Assembly (NCBI GenBank): GCA_900465915.1
Contig: UBKJ01000007.1
Span: 1-64,000, forward strand
Direction of reading: 5' to 3'
Length of the DNA: 64,000 nt
From: Hyphomicrobiales bacterium
Lineage (GTDB): Bacteria; Pseudomonadota; Alphaproteobacteria; Rhizobiales; Rhizobiaceae
How positions within the stretch are numbered: position 1 is the first letter of the stretch; each line of letters begins with the position of its first letter. Under the pieces are notes generated by a model, which ran no database searches, was not told the origin of the DNA, and was given only the letters and a program-made list of their open reading frames with translations. The translations under genes were made by a program, and so were the position numbers. Below, one piece after another: positions 51,805 to 60,973 of the stretch.

Positions 51805-52272
51805 CTATTCCCAGCGTCTGCGGCTGGCCGCGTCGGCGTCTTTCGCCGCCACCCAGCCGCTCTCGGCGCCGTCGCGCCGCCGCTCGCGCTTCCAGAACGG
51901 CGCGTCGGTCTTGAGGAAATCCATGATGAAATTCGCCGCCTCGAAGGCCGCCTGCCGGTGGGCTGAGGCGGTGGCGACCAGCACGATGTTTTCGCCCGGA
52001 CGAATCAGCCCGTGGCGATGCACGACCGTGACGCCGAGAAGCGGCCAGCGTTGCGCCGCCTCGCGCGCGATGCGGCCGATCTCGGCCTCGGCCATGCCGG
52101 GATAATGCTCCAGCTCCAGCGCCTCCAGGACGCCGCCTTCGTCGCGGCAGAGCCCGGTGAAGCTCACCACCGCGCCGACGTCGCCGCGCCCGGCGCCAAG
52201 CCGCGCGATCTCGGTCGCGACGTCGAAATCCTCGCGCCGCACGCTGACGGCGATGGGGCAGGGCGCCGTCAT
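51805..52272 (-). CDS. moaE: Molybdopterin synthase catalytic subunit
   Basis: Protein of 155 residues. With MoaD it inserts the dithiolene sulfurs into precursor Z. Family segments GDVGAVVSFTGLCRDEGG, LEHYPGMAE, VVHRHGLIRPGENIVLV and FLKTDAPFWKRE (with the active-site Lys near residue 128) are present. It lies 1 base after moaD in the run SDR-uvrC-pgsA-moaD-moaE. Confidence 0.95.
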   Translation of the reverse strand: MTAPCPIAVSVRREDFDVATEIARLGAGRGDVGAVVSFTGLCRDEGGVLEALELEHYPGMAEAEIGRIAREAAQRWPLLGVTVVHRHGLIRPGENIVLVATASAHRQAAFEAANFIMDFLKTDAPFWKRERRRDGAESGWVAAKDADAASRRRWE

Positions 52273-52273
52273 C

Positions 52274-52528
52274 TCAGCCCCCGGTCATGGGCGGGAACAG
52301 CGCCACCTCGTCGCCGTCGCCGATCAGGTCGTCGGCCTCGGCGTGCTCGTGGCCGATGGCCGCCCGCACCACGTCCTCATGCTCCAATGCCGTTTGATAT
52401 TCCGCCCCGCGCGCCTTCAGCGCCGCGATCAGCCCGCGCACCGTGACCGGGCCGGGCAAGTCGATCGTCTCCTCGCTTTTGCCGATGGTTTCGCGCACCC
52501 AGGCGAAATAGACGAGCCGGACGCGCAT
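52274..52528 (-). CDS. moaD: Molybdopterin synthase sulfur carrier subunit
   Basis: Protein of 84 residues, ubiquitin-like fold. It ends in the required Gly-Gly (LFPPMTGG), which is activated and thiocarboxylated by MoeB. Start MRVRLVYFAWVRETIG is typical. It sits 4 bases after pgsA and 1 base before moaE. Confidence 0.95.
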   Translation of the reverse strand: MRVRLVYFAWVRETIGKSEETIDLPGPVTVRGLIAALKARGAEYQTALEHEDVVRAAIGHEHAEADDLIGDGDEVALFPPMTGG

Positions 52529-52532
52529 CGCC

Positions 52533-53117
52533 TCAGTCCATCACATGCTTGAGCCCGGCGCGGAAATAGTCCCAGCCGGTATAGAGCGTCAGGATGGCCG
52601 AGATCCACAGCAGACCGATGCCGATCTGCGTCGTGTGCGGCATCACCTTGTCGCCGGCGGGACCGGCCAGCAGGAAGGCGAGCGCGATCATCTGCGCCGT
52701 GGTCTTCCATTTGGCGAGCTGCGACACCGGCACGCTGACCTTCAACTCGGCGAGATATTCGCGCAGGCCCGAGACGAGGATCTCGCGGCACAGGATGATG
52801 ATGGCGGCCCACAGCGTCCAGCCGGCGATGGTGCCGTCGGCGGCGAGCAGCAGCAGGCAGGCCGAGACCAGCAGCTTGTCGGCGATGGGGTCGAGCATGC
52901 GGCCGATGGTCGAGGTCTGCCGCCAGGCGCGCGCCAGGTAACCGTCGAGGAAATCGGTGATGCTGGCGACGATGAACAGCGCCAGCGCCGTCCAGCGCGC
53001 GAAGTCGCTCGATTGCAGCCGCCCCTCGGCGAAGAAGCACAGCACGACGAGCGGCACCGCGACGATCCGTCCATAGGTGAGCATGTTGGGCAGGGAGAGG
53101 GTGTTCTTGTTCTGCAT
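52533..53117 (-). CDS. pgsA: CDP-diacylglycerol-glycerol-3-phosphate 3-phosphatidyltransferase
   Basis: Protein of 194 residues from ATG 53117 (MQNKNTLSLPNMLTYGRI). It makes phosphatidylglycerol phosphate in the inner membrane. The CDP-alcohol motif is complete: D55, D58-G59, A62-R63, G72, D76, D80 (DFLDGYLAR then GRMLDPIADK). About five transmembrane helices. It lies 130 bases after uvrC and directly before moaD. Confidence 0.95.
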   Translation of the reverse strand: MQNKNTLSLPNMLTYGRIVAVPLVVLCFFAEGRLQSSDFARWTALALFIVASITDFLDGYLARAWRQTSTIGRMLDPIADKLLVSACLLLLAADGTIAGWTLWAAIIILCREILVSGLREYLAELKVSVPVSQLAKWKTTAQMIALAFLLAGPAGDKVMPHTTQIGIGLLWISAILTLYTGWDYFRAGLKHVMD

Positions 53118-53247
53118 CGCTTCGCCGTCTTGGTTATGGTCGCACATCAACAGGGATGGGCGAGAAAATCAACACCCGCCGACCCGGCCGGCGGGGACTG
53201 TGACGCCCCCCGCCGCGGTTCTGGCGGCGAAAGCGCGCTTTTTCATG

Positions 53248-55293
53248 TTAGCGCTCGCGAAAATGGTCGTGGATGACGCGCGCCATCGCCTCCGAGATTC
53301 CCTCGATCTGCATCAAATCTTCGACAGCGGCGCGTGACACCGCCTTGGCCGTTCCGAAACGGTGCAGGAGCGCGCGCTTGCGCGCCGGACCGATTCCCGC
53401 GATTTCGTCGAGCGGGTTCTTCACCATCTCCTTCTTGCGCCGCGCCCGATGCGTGCCGATGGCGAAGCGGTGCGCCTCGTCGCGCAGGCGCTGCACGAAA
53501 TAGAGCACCGGGTCGCGCGGCGGCAGGGTGAAGGGCGCGCGGCCCTCGACGAAGAACCGTTCGCGCCCCGCCTCGCGGTCGACGCCCTTGGCGATGCCGA
53601 TCGCCGTCACCCGGTCGCCGACGCCGAGCTCGGCGAGCATCTGCCGCACCGCGCCCACCTGTCCCTGGCCGCCGTCGATCAGGATCACGTCGGGCCAGGC
53701 GGGGAAGCGGTCGTCGTTGTCGTCGGCGGGCTGCGGCCCGTCATGCTCGCGCACCAGCCGCGAGAAACGCCGGCCGATCACCTCGCGCATCATGCCGAAA
53801 TCGTCGCCGGGGGTGATCTCGGTCGAGCGGATGTTGAACTTGCGGTACTGGTTCTTGACGAAGCCCTCGGCCCCCGCGACGATCATGCCGCCGACGGCGT
53901 TGGTCCCCATGATGTGCGAATTGTCGTAGACCTCGACGCGGCGCGGGGGCGAAGGCAAACCGAAAGCCTCGGCCATCCCCTGCAGGAGCCGCGCCTGCGA
54001 CGACGTCTCGGCCAGCCGGCGGCCCAGCGCCTCGCGGGCGTTGGTGAGCGCGTGGTCGACCAGCTCCTTCTTCTCGCCGCGCTGCGGCACGCTCACCTGG
54101 ATGCGGTGGCCGGCGCGCGCGGTCAGCGCCTCGCCGATCAGCGCCTGGTCCTCGACCGCCTCCGACAGCAGCACCAGGCGCGGGCAGGGCTTGTCGTCGT
54201 AGAACTGCGACAGGAACGCCCCCAGCACCTCGGCCGGGCCGAGCGAGGCGTCGGCGCGCGGGAAATAGGCGCGGTTGCCCCAGTTCTGCCCGGTGCGGAA
54301 GAAGAAGACCTGGATGCAGGTCATGCCGCCTTCCTGATGGATGGCGAAGACGTCGGCCTCCTCCACCGTCTGCGGGTTGATGCCCTGGTGCGACTGCACA
54401 TGCGACAGGGCGGCCAGTCGGTCGCGATAGACGGCGGCGTGCTCGAAGTCGAGATCGGCGGAGGCCGCCTGCATGGCCTCGGCCAGATGGTGCTTCACCG
54501 ACTGGCTCTTGCCCGACAGGAACGCCTTGGCCTCGTCGACCAGCTCGCCATAGTCGGCGTCGCTTATCTCGCGCGTGCAGGGGCCGGAGCAGCGCTTGAT
54601 CTGGTAGAGAAGGCAGGGCCGCGTCCGCGTCTCGAAGGCGGAATCGGTGCAGGTGCGCAACAGGAAGGCGCGCTGCAGCGCGTTGATGGTGCGCCCCACC
54701 GCGCCGGCCGAGGCGAAGGGGCCGAAATAGTCGCCCTTGCGCGAGCGCGCGCCGCGATGCTTGAAGATGCCCGGCGCGCGATGGTCGCCGCTGATCAATA
54801 TATAGGGAAACGACTTGTCGTCGCGCATCAGCACGTTGAAGCGCGGGCGCAGGCGCTTGATGAGGTTGGCCTCCAGCAGCAGCGCCTCGGTCTCGGTGCG
54901 GGTGACGACGAACTCCATCGTCGCCGTCTCGCGGATCATCCGCGTGATGCGGTTGGAATGGCCGACGCCGCGCGCATAGTTGGAGACGCGCTTCTTCAGG
55001 CTGCGCGCCTTGCCGACATAGAGCACGTCGCCCTCGGCGTTGAACATGCGGTAGACGCCGGGGCTGTTGGGCAGGCGCCTGACGAAGGCGTTGATGATGT
55101 CCGGCCCGCTCAGCCCCTTGGTGTCGGGCAGGCCGTCGGACGAATCCCACTGGATCGAATCGGCGGCCGAGGGCGCGGCGGCGGGCTCGGCCGCCGCATC
55201 GTCGTCTTCCTCCTCCTCGGCCTCGGCGTCGCCGATGATGAGACCGGCCACGTCCTGCTCGTCTTCGTCCTGCTGCTTGTCGCGGCCTGTCAT
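53248..55293 (-). CDS. uvrC: Excinuclease ABC subunit C
   Basis: Protein of 681 residues. It makes both incisions in nucleotide-excision repair. Domains: an acidic low-complexity extension (residues 9-36, Asp/Glu runs), the GIY-YIG nuclease ([10 protein letters not shown] near 76 and [13 protein letters not shown] near 91), a UVR domain, the RNase-H-like endonuclease ([30 protein letters not shown]) and C-terminal HhH repeats ([14 protein letters not shown]). The ATG at 55293 overlaps the SDR stop codon (ATGA), so translation is coupled. Confidence 0.95.
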   Translation of the reverse strand: MTGRDKQQDEDEQDVAGLIIGDAEAEEEEDDDAAAEPAAAPSAADSIQWDSSDGLPDTKGLSGPDIINAFVRRLPNSPGVYRMFNAEGDVLYVGKARSLKKRVSNYARGVGHSNRITRMIRETATMEFVVTRTETEALLLEANLIKRLRPRFNVLMRDDKSFPYILISGDHRAPGIFKHRGARSRKGDYFGPFASAGAVGRTINALQRAFLLRTCTDSAFETRTRPCLLYQIKRCSGPCTREISDADYGELVDEAKAFLSGKSQSVKHHLAEAMQAASADLDFEHAAVYRDRLAALSHVQSHQGINPQTVEEADVFAIHQEGGMTCIQVFFFRTGQNWGNRAYFPRADASLGPAEVLGAFLSQFYDDKPCPRLVLLSEAVEDQALIGEALTARAGHRIQVSVPQRGEKKELVDHALTNAREALGRRLAETSSQARLLQGMAEAFGLPSPPRRVEVYDNSHIMGTNAVGGMIVAGAEGFVKNQYRKFNIRSTEITPGDDFGMMREVIGRRFSRLVREHDGPQPADDNDDRFPAWPDVILIDGGQGQVGAVRQMLAELGVGDRVTAIGIAKGVDREAGRERFFVEGRAPFTLPPRDPVLYFVQRLRDEAHRFAIGTHRARRKKEMVKNPLDEIAGIGPARKRALLHRFGTAKAVSRAAVEDLMQIEGISEAMARVIHDHFRER

Positions 55294-56114
55294 TCGCTGA
55301 TCCCTGCGATGTCGGGCGTCTCCCACGCCAGATGCTGGCCGCCGTCGAGCGCGATCATCTGGCCGGTGATGGAGCGGTTCTCCCAGAAATAACGTACGGT
55401 GCGCCCGAATTCCGACAGATCCGGGGCGCGCTGCAAGGGCACCGCCGCCACCTGCCGCGCGAAGTCGCCCGGCTGCTGGCGCTCGCTGGCGAGCGTCGGG
55501 CCGGGCGCGATGGCGTTGACGCGGATGCGCGGCGCCAGGGCCTGCGCCATGGTGCGGGTGGCGTTCCACAGCGCCGCCTTCGACAGCGTATAGGAGAAGA
55601 ATTGCGGGTTGAGCTTCCAGACGCGCTGGTCGATGACGTTGACGGCGAGCCCTTCCTCGCTTTCGGGCAGGGCCTTGGCCATCTCCTCGGTCAGGATGAC
55701 GGGCGCCTTCAGGTGCACGGCGAAATGGCGGTCCCACAGCCCCATGTCGAGCGCGCCCAGCCGGTCGTCCTCGAACAGCGAGGCGTTGTTGACCAAGATA
55801 TGCACCGGGCCGAGCGCGCGCCCGGCCTGCGCGACGAGCCCGCGCACCGCCGCCTCGTCGGCGAGGTCGCCGGCGACCGCGCAGGCCGCGCCGCCTTCCG
55901 CCCGGATGCGCTCGGCCAGCGCCTCGCCCTCGGCCAAAGAGCGGTTGCAATGGATGGCGACGGGAAAGCCGTGCGCCGCCAGGTCCTCGACGATGGCCCT
56001 GCCGATGCGCCGCGCGCCGCCGGTCACCAGGACGGGGCGTTTTGCAAGCGGGGGCCGGGCTTGTTCGTGAAACACGGTAAATACTTTCCTATCGGGATTC
56101 TTCGTTCTTTTCAT
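55290..56114 (-). CDS. Short-chain dehydrogenase, pteridine-reductase-like
   Basis: Protein of 274 residues. Cofactor motif TGGARRIG at 31-38 (the Arg after the Gly-rich turn is typical of pteridine reductases and FolM), NNAS near residue 110 and the YTLSK active-site pair near 174-178. NADPH-dependent reduction of a pterin or related substrate is likely; exact activity unknown. It starts the minus-strand run with uvrC, pgsA, moaD and moaE. Confidence 0.85.
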   Translation of the reverse strand: MKRTKNPDRKVFTVFHEQARPPLAKRPVLVTGGARRIGRAIVEDLAAHGFPVAIHCNRSLAEGEALAERIRAEGGAACAVAGDLADEAAVRGLVAQAGRALGPVHILVNNASLFEDDRLGALDMGLWDRHFAVHLKAPVILTEEMAKALPESEEGLAVNVIDQRVWKLNPQFFSYTLSKAALWNATRTMAQALAPRIRVNAIAPGPTLASERQQPGDFARQVAAVPLQRAPDLSEFGRTVRYFWENRSITGQMIALDGGQHLAWETPDIAGISE

Positions 56115-56459
56115 GCCATTTCGGGCCGCAAAATGCAGCTAAAAACCGCGCGCGCGCCGCTCCTTCCTGACAAAATATGTGTGAAATCAGCATGTTCGGC
56201 AAGGTCGGCGGGCTATAGAGGCGCATCCTCGCCCGACGCGCTTGCCCCACCGTCAGGTAAGGTGGCCGTTGCGAAAATACAACATCATAATTTAGCCACC
56301 TTCCCGTCCGGTTTCCATCACACAACGGGGCATAAGACGCCGCAATTGGACACGATGTTGCGTCTCGTGACAGCGCGGCATGGGCGGAGCTTCCCAAGAC
56401 TGTCCGCCCGATAAGGGACCGCGCGAAACGTAATTTGTAGATTAGTTAAGGAGAATGCC
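56115..56459. other. Divergent region between the SDR gene and omp25
   Basis: 345 bases, AT-richer than average in its middle (about 56265-56300). It must contain the omp25 promoter with a strong ribosome site (AAGGAGA just before the ATG), but I cannot place a convincing -35/-10 pair. A minus-strand ORF (56089-56397) overlapping the SDR start is judged spurious. Confidence 0.55.
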
Positions 56460-57128
56460 ATGCGCACTCTTAAGTCTCTCGTTCTCGCCTCGGCTGCGCT
56501 GCTGCCGTTCTCTGCCACCGCCTTCGCCGCCGACGCGATCCAGGAACAGCCCCCGGTTCCGGCTCCGGTCGAAGCCGCTCCGCAGTCCAGCTGGGCCGGC
56601 GGCTACACGGGTCTCTACCTCGGCTACGGCTTCGGCAAGACCAAGACCTCGCCGGACGTCGGCTCGGTCGACTACGGCAACGTGAAGCCGAAGGGCGTGG
56701 ACCTCGGCGGCTACGCCGGCTGGAACTTCCAGCAGGACCAGTTCGTCTACGGTGTTGAAGGCGACGCGGGCTACTCCTTCGCCAAGAAGACCAACGACGC
56801 CGGCCTGCGCACCAAGGAAGGCTTCGAGGGCTCGATCCGCGGCCGTATCGGCTACGACCTCAACCCGGTCATGCCCTACCTGACCGCCGGCGTCGCCGGC
56901 AAGCAGGTCAAGCTGAGCGACGAAGTGCTCGACGACAGCAACAGCAAGTTCCGCGTGGGCTGGACCGCCGGCGCCGGTATCGAAGCCAAGATCACCGAGA
57001 ACATCCTCGGCCGCGTCGAATACCGCTACAGCCAGTTCGGCAACAAGGACTACGACCTGGCCGGCAACACCGGCAGCAGCAAGCTTAGCACCAACGACAT
57101 CCGCGTGGGCGTCGGCTACAAGTTCTGA
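56460..57128 (+). CDS. omp25: Omp25-type outer-membrane beta-barrel protein
   Basis: Protein of 222 residues. The signal peptide [20 protein letters not shown] continues to AFAA. The mature start [18 protein letters not shown] and the barrel segments [50 protein letters not shown] and [20 protein letters not shown] are nearly those of Brucella Omp25. The C-terminus VGVGYKF ends in Phe. In Brucella, Omp25 is an abundant barrel that tethers or contacts peptidoglycan and influences virulence; in this organism the role is probably structural. Codon use is that of a very highly expressed gene. A strong terminator follows. Confidence 0.96.
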   Translation: MRTLKSLVLASAALLPFSATAFAADAIQEQPPVPAPVEAAPQSSWAGGYTGLYLGYGFGKTKTSPDVGSVDYGNVKPKGVDLGGYAGWNFQQDQFVYGVEGDAGYSFAKKTNDAGLRTKEGFEGSIRGRIGYDLNPVMPYLTAGVAGKQVKLSDEVLDDSNSKFRVGWTAGAGIEAKITENILGRVEYRYSQFGNKDYDLAGNTGSSKLSTNDIRVGVGYKF

Positions 57129-57151
57129 TTTCTTTGAAATCGAACACGAAG

Positions 57152-57178
57152 AACCGGGCGGTTTCCGCCCGGTTTTTT
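57152..57178 (+). terminator. Rho-independent terminator of omp25
   Basis: Perfect 10-bp stem AACCGGGCGG (57152-57161) with its complement (57165-57174), a TTT loop and a T run, 23 bases after the stop codon. Confidence 0.93.
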
Positions 57179-57240
57179 GTTGTCCGCGGTTGGAGAAACG
57201 TCGGCGGCGAGGTGCGGCGGAAATCCGCCCGCAACCCCCG

Positions 57241-57275
57241 CAAACGAAAAATCCCGCGAGGCCATCGCGGGATTT
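57241..57275 (-). terminator. Terminator of the GST gene (minus strand)
   Basis: Perfect 11-bp stem AAATCCCGCGA (57249-57259 with 57265-57275). On the minus strand it is followed by TTTTTCG. It lies 6 bases beyond the GST stop codon. Confidence 0.78.
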
Positions 57276-57281
57276 CCTGTT

Positions 57282-57887
57282 TCAGCCGCGCGGCAGGAGT
57301 TCGGCCAGCTCGGGATGCAGTTCCTCGAAGCGCTTGCGCCAGCGCTTCAGCTTCGGCCGGCCCCGCTCCCATTTGCCGTCGAAGCGCAGCGCCAGGTAGC
57401 CGAGCGCGGCGGCGACGGCGAGATGGCCGGCGTGCAGCTTGCCGGCCAGCCGGGGCGGGGCCTCGTTGAGCAGGTCCATGGCGCGTTCGGCCTTGCGCCA
57501 TTGCAGGTCCAGCCAGGGCTGGTGCACCTTCTCCTGCGGGCGGGCGCGGCGCTCGTAGACATGGGCCAGCAGCACGTCGCACAGGCCGTCGGCCAGCGCC
57601 TCGTAGCGTTCGGCCACGGTGCGCTTGTCGGCGTTGCGCGGCAGAAGCTTGCCGCCCGAGACGCGGTTGAGATATTGCACGATGGCGCGGCTGTCGAAGA
57701 TTCCCTCGCCGCCGTCGGTGGCGAGCGTCGGGATCTTGCCCAGCGGATTGGCGGCCAGCAGCGCCGCCGGCTCGGCGGCGGTGTCGACGATCACGCTTTC
57801 CGCCTCCACGCCCGCGAGGCGCGCGGCCATGCGCGCCTTGGCGCTGTAGGGCGAGGCGGGCGAATAGAAGATCTTGGTCATGGTCAC
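57282..57887 (-). CDS. Glutathione S-transferase-like protein
   Basis: Protein of 201 residues. A thioredoxin-like N-terminal domain contains FYSPASPYSAKARMAARLAG and the cis-Pro segment NPLGKIPTLATDGGEGIFDS (Ser pairing with glutathione). An all-helical C-terminal domain contains the conserved HLAVAAALGYLALRFDG. It resembles the small bacterial GST subgroup; substrate unknown. It lies 16 bases after the RNase T2 gene on the same strand, and a terminator follows. Confidence 0.88.
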   Translation of the reverse strand: MTMTKIFYSPASPYSAKARMAARLAGVEAESVIVDTAAEPAALLAANPLGKIPTLATDGGEGIFDSRAIVQYLNRVSGGKLLPRNADKRTVAERYEALADGLCDVLLAHVYERRARPQEKVHQPWLDLQWRKAERAMDLLNEAPPRLAGKLHAGHLAVAAALGYLALRFDGKWERGRPKLKRWRKRFEELHPELAELLPRG

Positions 57888-57903
57888 GTCCTGGATGAAG
57901 CCG

Positions 57904-58569
57904 TCAGCGGGTCGCGGGCAAGGTCACCGAGCGGCTGCGGCAGGCGTTGAGATTGGCCTCTCCGCAAGCGCGGAACGTCATGTCCCGGCCCATGCAGATG
58001 CGCACTTCCTGGAGATAGTTCTTCTGGCACGTCACCGCGATTCCCGCCGGCGTCATGCCCGGATTGGCGGCGATGAAGGCTTTTTCCACCAGCATCGGGT
58101 CGACGCGGCGGTCGAAGGCGACGCTGCGCAGGCTGGGCGGAATGGAGACGTGATTATAGGCGTCGCGCACCGTGGCGAAATAATCGCGCTGCGACAGTCC
58201 CGTGCAGCTTCCGTGCTTGCGCCATTCATAGGCGGCGAGCCCGGCCGAGGGGATGATGTCGGACAGGCTGGAGACGATCTGCCGCGGCACGTAGCCGCCG
58301 CGATTGCCGCCGGCGTCGAGCCGGCAATTGGCCGGATAGCCCCATTCGTTCTGCGGCCACAGCCCGTGCACGACGAAGCCGTAGGGCCTTCCGCCGCCGC
58401 ATTGCTGCGCATTGGCGCGCGGCCCGGCCGAGGCGCAATAGCTCGGCGACCACGACAGCGACAGCACGTAGAAGTCGAACGCGCCGGGCTGGCCGCGATC
58501 CTCGGCCATGGCCGGCGCGGCCAGGGCCGTGGCGATCAGCGCGCCAAGAAGCGCGGCCGGGGGGCGCAT
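57904..58569 (-). CDS. Periplasmic ribonuclease T2
   Basis: Protein of 221 residues with a signal peptide ending near APAMAED. The two T2 catalytic motifs are present: CAS I FVVHGLWPQ with H68 and CAS II EWRKHGSC with E115, K118 and H119. Several cysteines should form disulfides. The enzyme cuts RNA after any base through 2',3'-cyclic phosphates, in the periplasm (compare E. coli RNase I). The gene starts 12 bases after a secreted protein of unknown function, suggesting co-transcription. Confidence 0.93.
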   Translation of the reverse strand: MRPPAALLGALIATALAAPAMAEDRGQPGAFDFYVLSLSWSPSYCASAGPRANAQQCGGGRPYGFVVHGLWPQNEWGYPANCRLDAGGNRGGYVPRQIVSSLSDIIPSAGLAAYEWRKHGSCTGLSQRDYFATVRDAYNHVSIPPSLRSVAFDRRVDPMLVEKAFIAANPGMTPAGIAVTCQKNYLQEVRICMGRDMTFRACGEANLNACRSRSVTLPATR

Positions 58570-58581
58570 CGCGGCTTCCGC

Positions 58582-59031
58582 TTAGCGCAGGACGCGGCAG
58601 CGCGCGTCGTAGACGTTCCAGCGGTCGAAGCCGTCGACGCAGAATTCGACGTTGCGGCCGACCGAGGCGAAGCCCTGGCCTTCCTCGACCATGTACCACA
58701 CCGAGCGGTAGCGGCCGTCGGTGAAGGTGCCGGTGGCCTTGCAATAGGTGCGCTCGATCTGGGCCGGATTGGTCTTGGGCTCGTAGCGGGTGAGGCGGAT
58801 GTCGCCCATGGCCGCGATGCCGACCTGCGGCAGGTGCGGCACATGCGTGACCTGGTAGCCGAAGCGCGACACCACGGTCCCCAGCACGCTCTGCTGGCTG
58901 CACACGCCCGCGTCGGCCACGGGCCCGCGGCTTTCGAGGAAATCGGCGGCGCGCGCCGGCATGGCGGCGAGGGCGAGAAGCGACGCCGCGGCGAGCGCGG
59001 CGCATGAAAGGCGGTGCGGATGATGATGCAT
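58582..59031 (-). CDS. Secreted protein of unknown function next to RNase T2
   Basis: Protein of 149 residues. The signal peptide is His-rich at its start (MHHHPHR) and ends near PARA (about residue 28). The mature part has four cysteines and segments SVLGTVVSRFGYQVTHVPHL, IRLTRYEPKTNPAQIERTYC and VGRNVEFCVDGFDRWNVYDA. It looks like a small all-beta periplasmic protein. It precedes RNase T2 by 12 bases on the same strand. No family recognised; a partner, or simply an operon neighbour, are both possible. Confidence 0.8.
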   Translation of the reverse strand: MHHHPHRLSCAALAAASLLALAAMPARAADFLESRGPVADAGVCSQQSVLGTVVSRFGYQVTHVPHLPQVGIAAMGDIRLTRYEPKTNPAQIERTYCKATGTFTDGRYRSVWYMVEEGQGFASVGRNVEFCVDGFDRWNVYDARCRVLR

Positions 59032-59108
59032 GTGCTGATCCCGTGCGAAAGGCGAGTCGCTTGCGCGCCCCGTGATTGGGCGCAGTTTCGGCCAGCCGGC
59101 CGCGCCGG

Positions 59109-59981
59109 TCAAGAGCGATCCGCCTCGCCGCGTATCCAGTCGAGCGCGAAATCGCCGCGGCCGTCTTCTCCGAGCAACAGCGCCAGTTCCGGCAGCAGCG
59201 TCCGCATCTCGCTTTCCAGCGTGAAGGGCGGGTTGACGACGATCATGCCGGTGCCGTCGAGGCGCGGCTCGGGCGAGGGCGGGCGAATCGAAAGCTCGAT
59301 CCGCAGGATCTTGGCGATCCCCGTCTCGTGCAGGCGGCGGACGAAGCGCGCCGTCTCGCGCCGGTCCTTGACCGGATACCAGAGCGCGAAAGTCCCGCCC
59401 GGAAAGCGCTTATGCGCCTTTGCGAGCCCGTCGACCATGCGGTCGAAATCGCCCTCCACCTCGAAGGGCGGGTCGACCAGAACCAGCCCGCGCTTCTCCT
59501 TCGGCGGCAGATGCGCGCCCAGCGCCAGCCAGCCGTCGAGCTCCGTCACCCGCACCTGGAAATCGCCGGCGAAGAGCTTGGCCAATTTCGTCGCGTCCTG
59601 CGGATGCAGCTCGATCGCCGACAGCCGGTCCTGCTTGCGCAAAAGATGCCGGGTCAGGAGCGGCGAGCCGGGATAATGCCGCAGGCCGCCCTTGGGGTTG
59701 GCCGCCCGCACCGCGTCGAGATAGGGCGCGAGCAGCGCCAGCGCCTGCGGGCCGACGCGGCCTTCCGCCACCGCCTTCATGACGCGGTCGATCCCGCCGG
59801 CGCGCTCGCCGGTCTTGCCGGCCTCGACGCCGGCGAGGTCGTAGAGGCCGATCCCCGCATGGGTGTCGATGACGCGGAAGGCCTGCTCCTTGCGCTTGAG
59901 ATAGTCGAGGATGCGCGCCAAGACGACGTGCTTGACGACGTCGGCGAAGTTTCCGGCGTGATAGGCGTGGCGGTAATTCAT
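59109..59981 (-). CDS. rlmJ: 23S rRNA (adenine-2030 N6)-methyltransferase RlmJ
   Basis: Protein of 290 residues from ATG 59981 (MNYRHAYHAGNFADVVKH, the standard start). It methylates A2030 of 23S rRNA. The HAYHAGNFADVVKH and YPGSPLL motifs and the catalytic LVDPPFE (usually DPPYE) are present, as is the later NPPFTLE. Full length. The next gene on the plus strand diverges from it. Confidence 0.94.
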   Translation of the reverse strand: MNYRHAYHAGNFADVVKHVVLARILDYLKRKEQAFRVIDTHAGIGLYDLAGVEAGKTGERAGGIDRVMKAVAEGRVGPQALALLAPYLDAVRAANPKGGLRHYPGSPLLTRHLLRKQDRLSAIELHPQDATKLAKLFAGDFQVRVTELDGWLALGAHLPPKEKRGLVLVDPPFEVEGDFDRMVDGLAKAHKRFPGGTFALWYPVKDRRETARFVRRLHETGIAKILRIELSIRPPSPEPRLDGTGMIVVNPPFTLESEMRTLLPELALLLGEDGRGDFALDWIRGEADRS

Positions 59982-60100
59982 GTCGGCGCTTGTTTCACGT
60001 CGCGCGGCCCCCCGCAAGGGGGATGCGGCGCCGGCGCGATATCCACGCCGTCGCAAATGTGACATATAGCCGACACCCGTTTCCCCGAATCGAGATCGCA

Positions 60101-60946
60101 ATGTCCGGCGGCGTCCTCCTCATCGTGCTCTTCGGCGCCTTCCTGCATGCGAGCTGGAACGCCATCGTCAAGAGCAGCGGCGACAAGTTCTTCGCCGCCG
60201 CCGGCGTCAACGCCGCGGCGGGCGCGGTGGCGCTGTGCCTGGTCTGGTTCCTGCCCATGCCGGCGCCTGCGAGCTGGCTCTACATGGCGGCCTCGACCAC
60301 GACGCAGATCGTCTACATGTCGCTGGTCGCCGCCGCCTACAAGTCGGGCGACATGAGCGAGGCCTATCCGATCATGCGCGGAACGCCGCCGCTCTTGGTG
60401 GCGCTGATGAGCGGCCCGCTGGTGGGCGAGGTCATGGGCTGGCGCAGCTTCGCCGGCGTGGCGCTGATCTGCGCCGGCGTGCTGGCCATGGCGCTGGAGG
60501 CGCGGCGGCGCAACGGCGGCGGGTCGAGCCGCACGCTGACGCTGGCGCTGGTCAACGCCGGCTTCATCGCCAGCTACACCATCATCGACGGGTTGGGCGT
60601 GCGCGCCTCGGGCCATGCGCCGTCCTATGTCATGTGGCTCGCCGTCATCAACGCGCTGCCGCTGCCCGGCTGGGCGCTGCGCCGCGAGCCGGACCGCTTC
60701 GTCGCCTGGCTGCGCCGCCACTGGCGGCAGGCCGTCATCGGCGGGCTCGGCACGCTCGGCTCCTATGGGCTCGCGCTCTGGGCCATGACCATGGCCCCCA
60801 TCGCCGTGGTGGCCGCCCTGCGCGAGACGGCGATCCTGTTCGGCGTGCTGATCTCGGCCCTGGTCTTGAAGGAAAAGGTCGGCCCCGCGCGCATGGCCGC
60901 CGCGGCGCTGATCGTGCTCGGGGCCATCGTCTTGCGCCTTGCATGA
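60101..60946 (+). CDS. EamA/DMT-family transporter
   Basis: Protein of 281 residues with about ten transmembrane helices in two EamA repeats. The first repeat begins LIVLFGAFLHASWNAIVK and the second ends LRETAILFGVLISALVLKEK, the typical pattern. It probably exports a small metabolite. It is different from the RarD branch at 34 kb. It precedes the molybdopterin oxidoreductase by 27 bases on the same strand. Confidence 0.88.
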   Translation: MSGGVLLIVLFGAFLHASWNAIVKSSGDKFFAAAGVNAAAGAVALCLVWFLPMPAPASWLYMAASTTTQIVYMSLVAAAYKSGDMSEAYPIMRGTPPLLVALMSGPLVGEVMGWRSFAGVALICAGVLAMALEARRRNGGGSSRTLTLALVNAGFIASYTIIDGLGVRASGHAPSYVMWLAVINALPLPGWALRREPDRFVAWLRRHWRQAVIGGLGTLGSYGLALWAMTMAPIAVVAALRETAILFGVLISALVLKEKVGPARMAAAALIVLGAIVLRLA

Positions 60947-60973
60947 CGGCCGGTTTGAGCGCAGAACAGGCGC

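Noticed and set aside
56089..56397. 102-codon minus-strand frame upstream of the SDR gene
   Set aside because: Overlaps the SDR start in another frame, has no ribosome site, and its composition resembles random intergenic translation.
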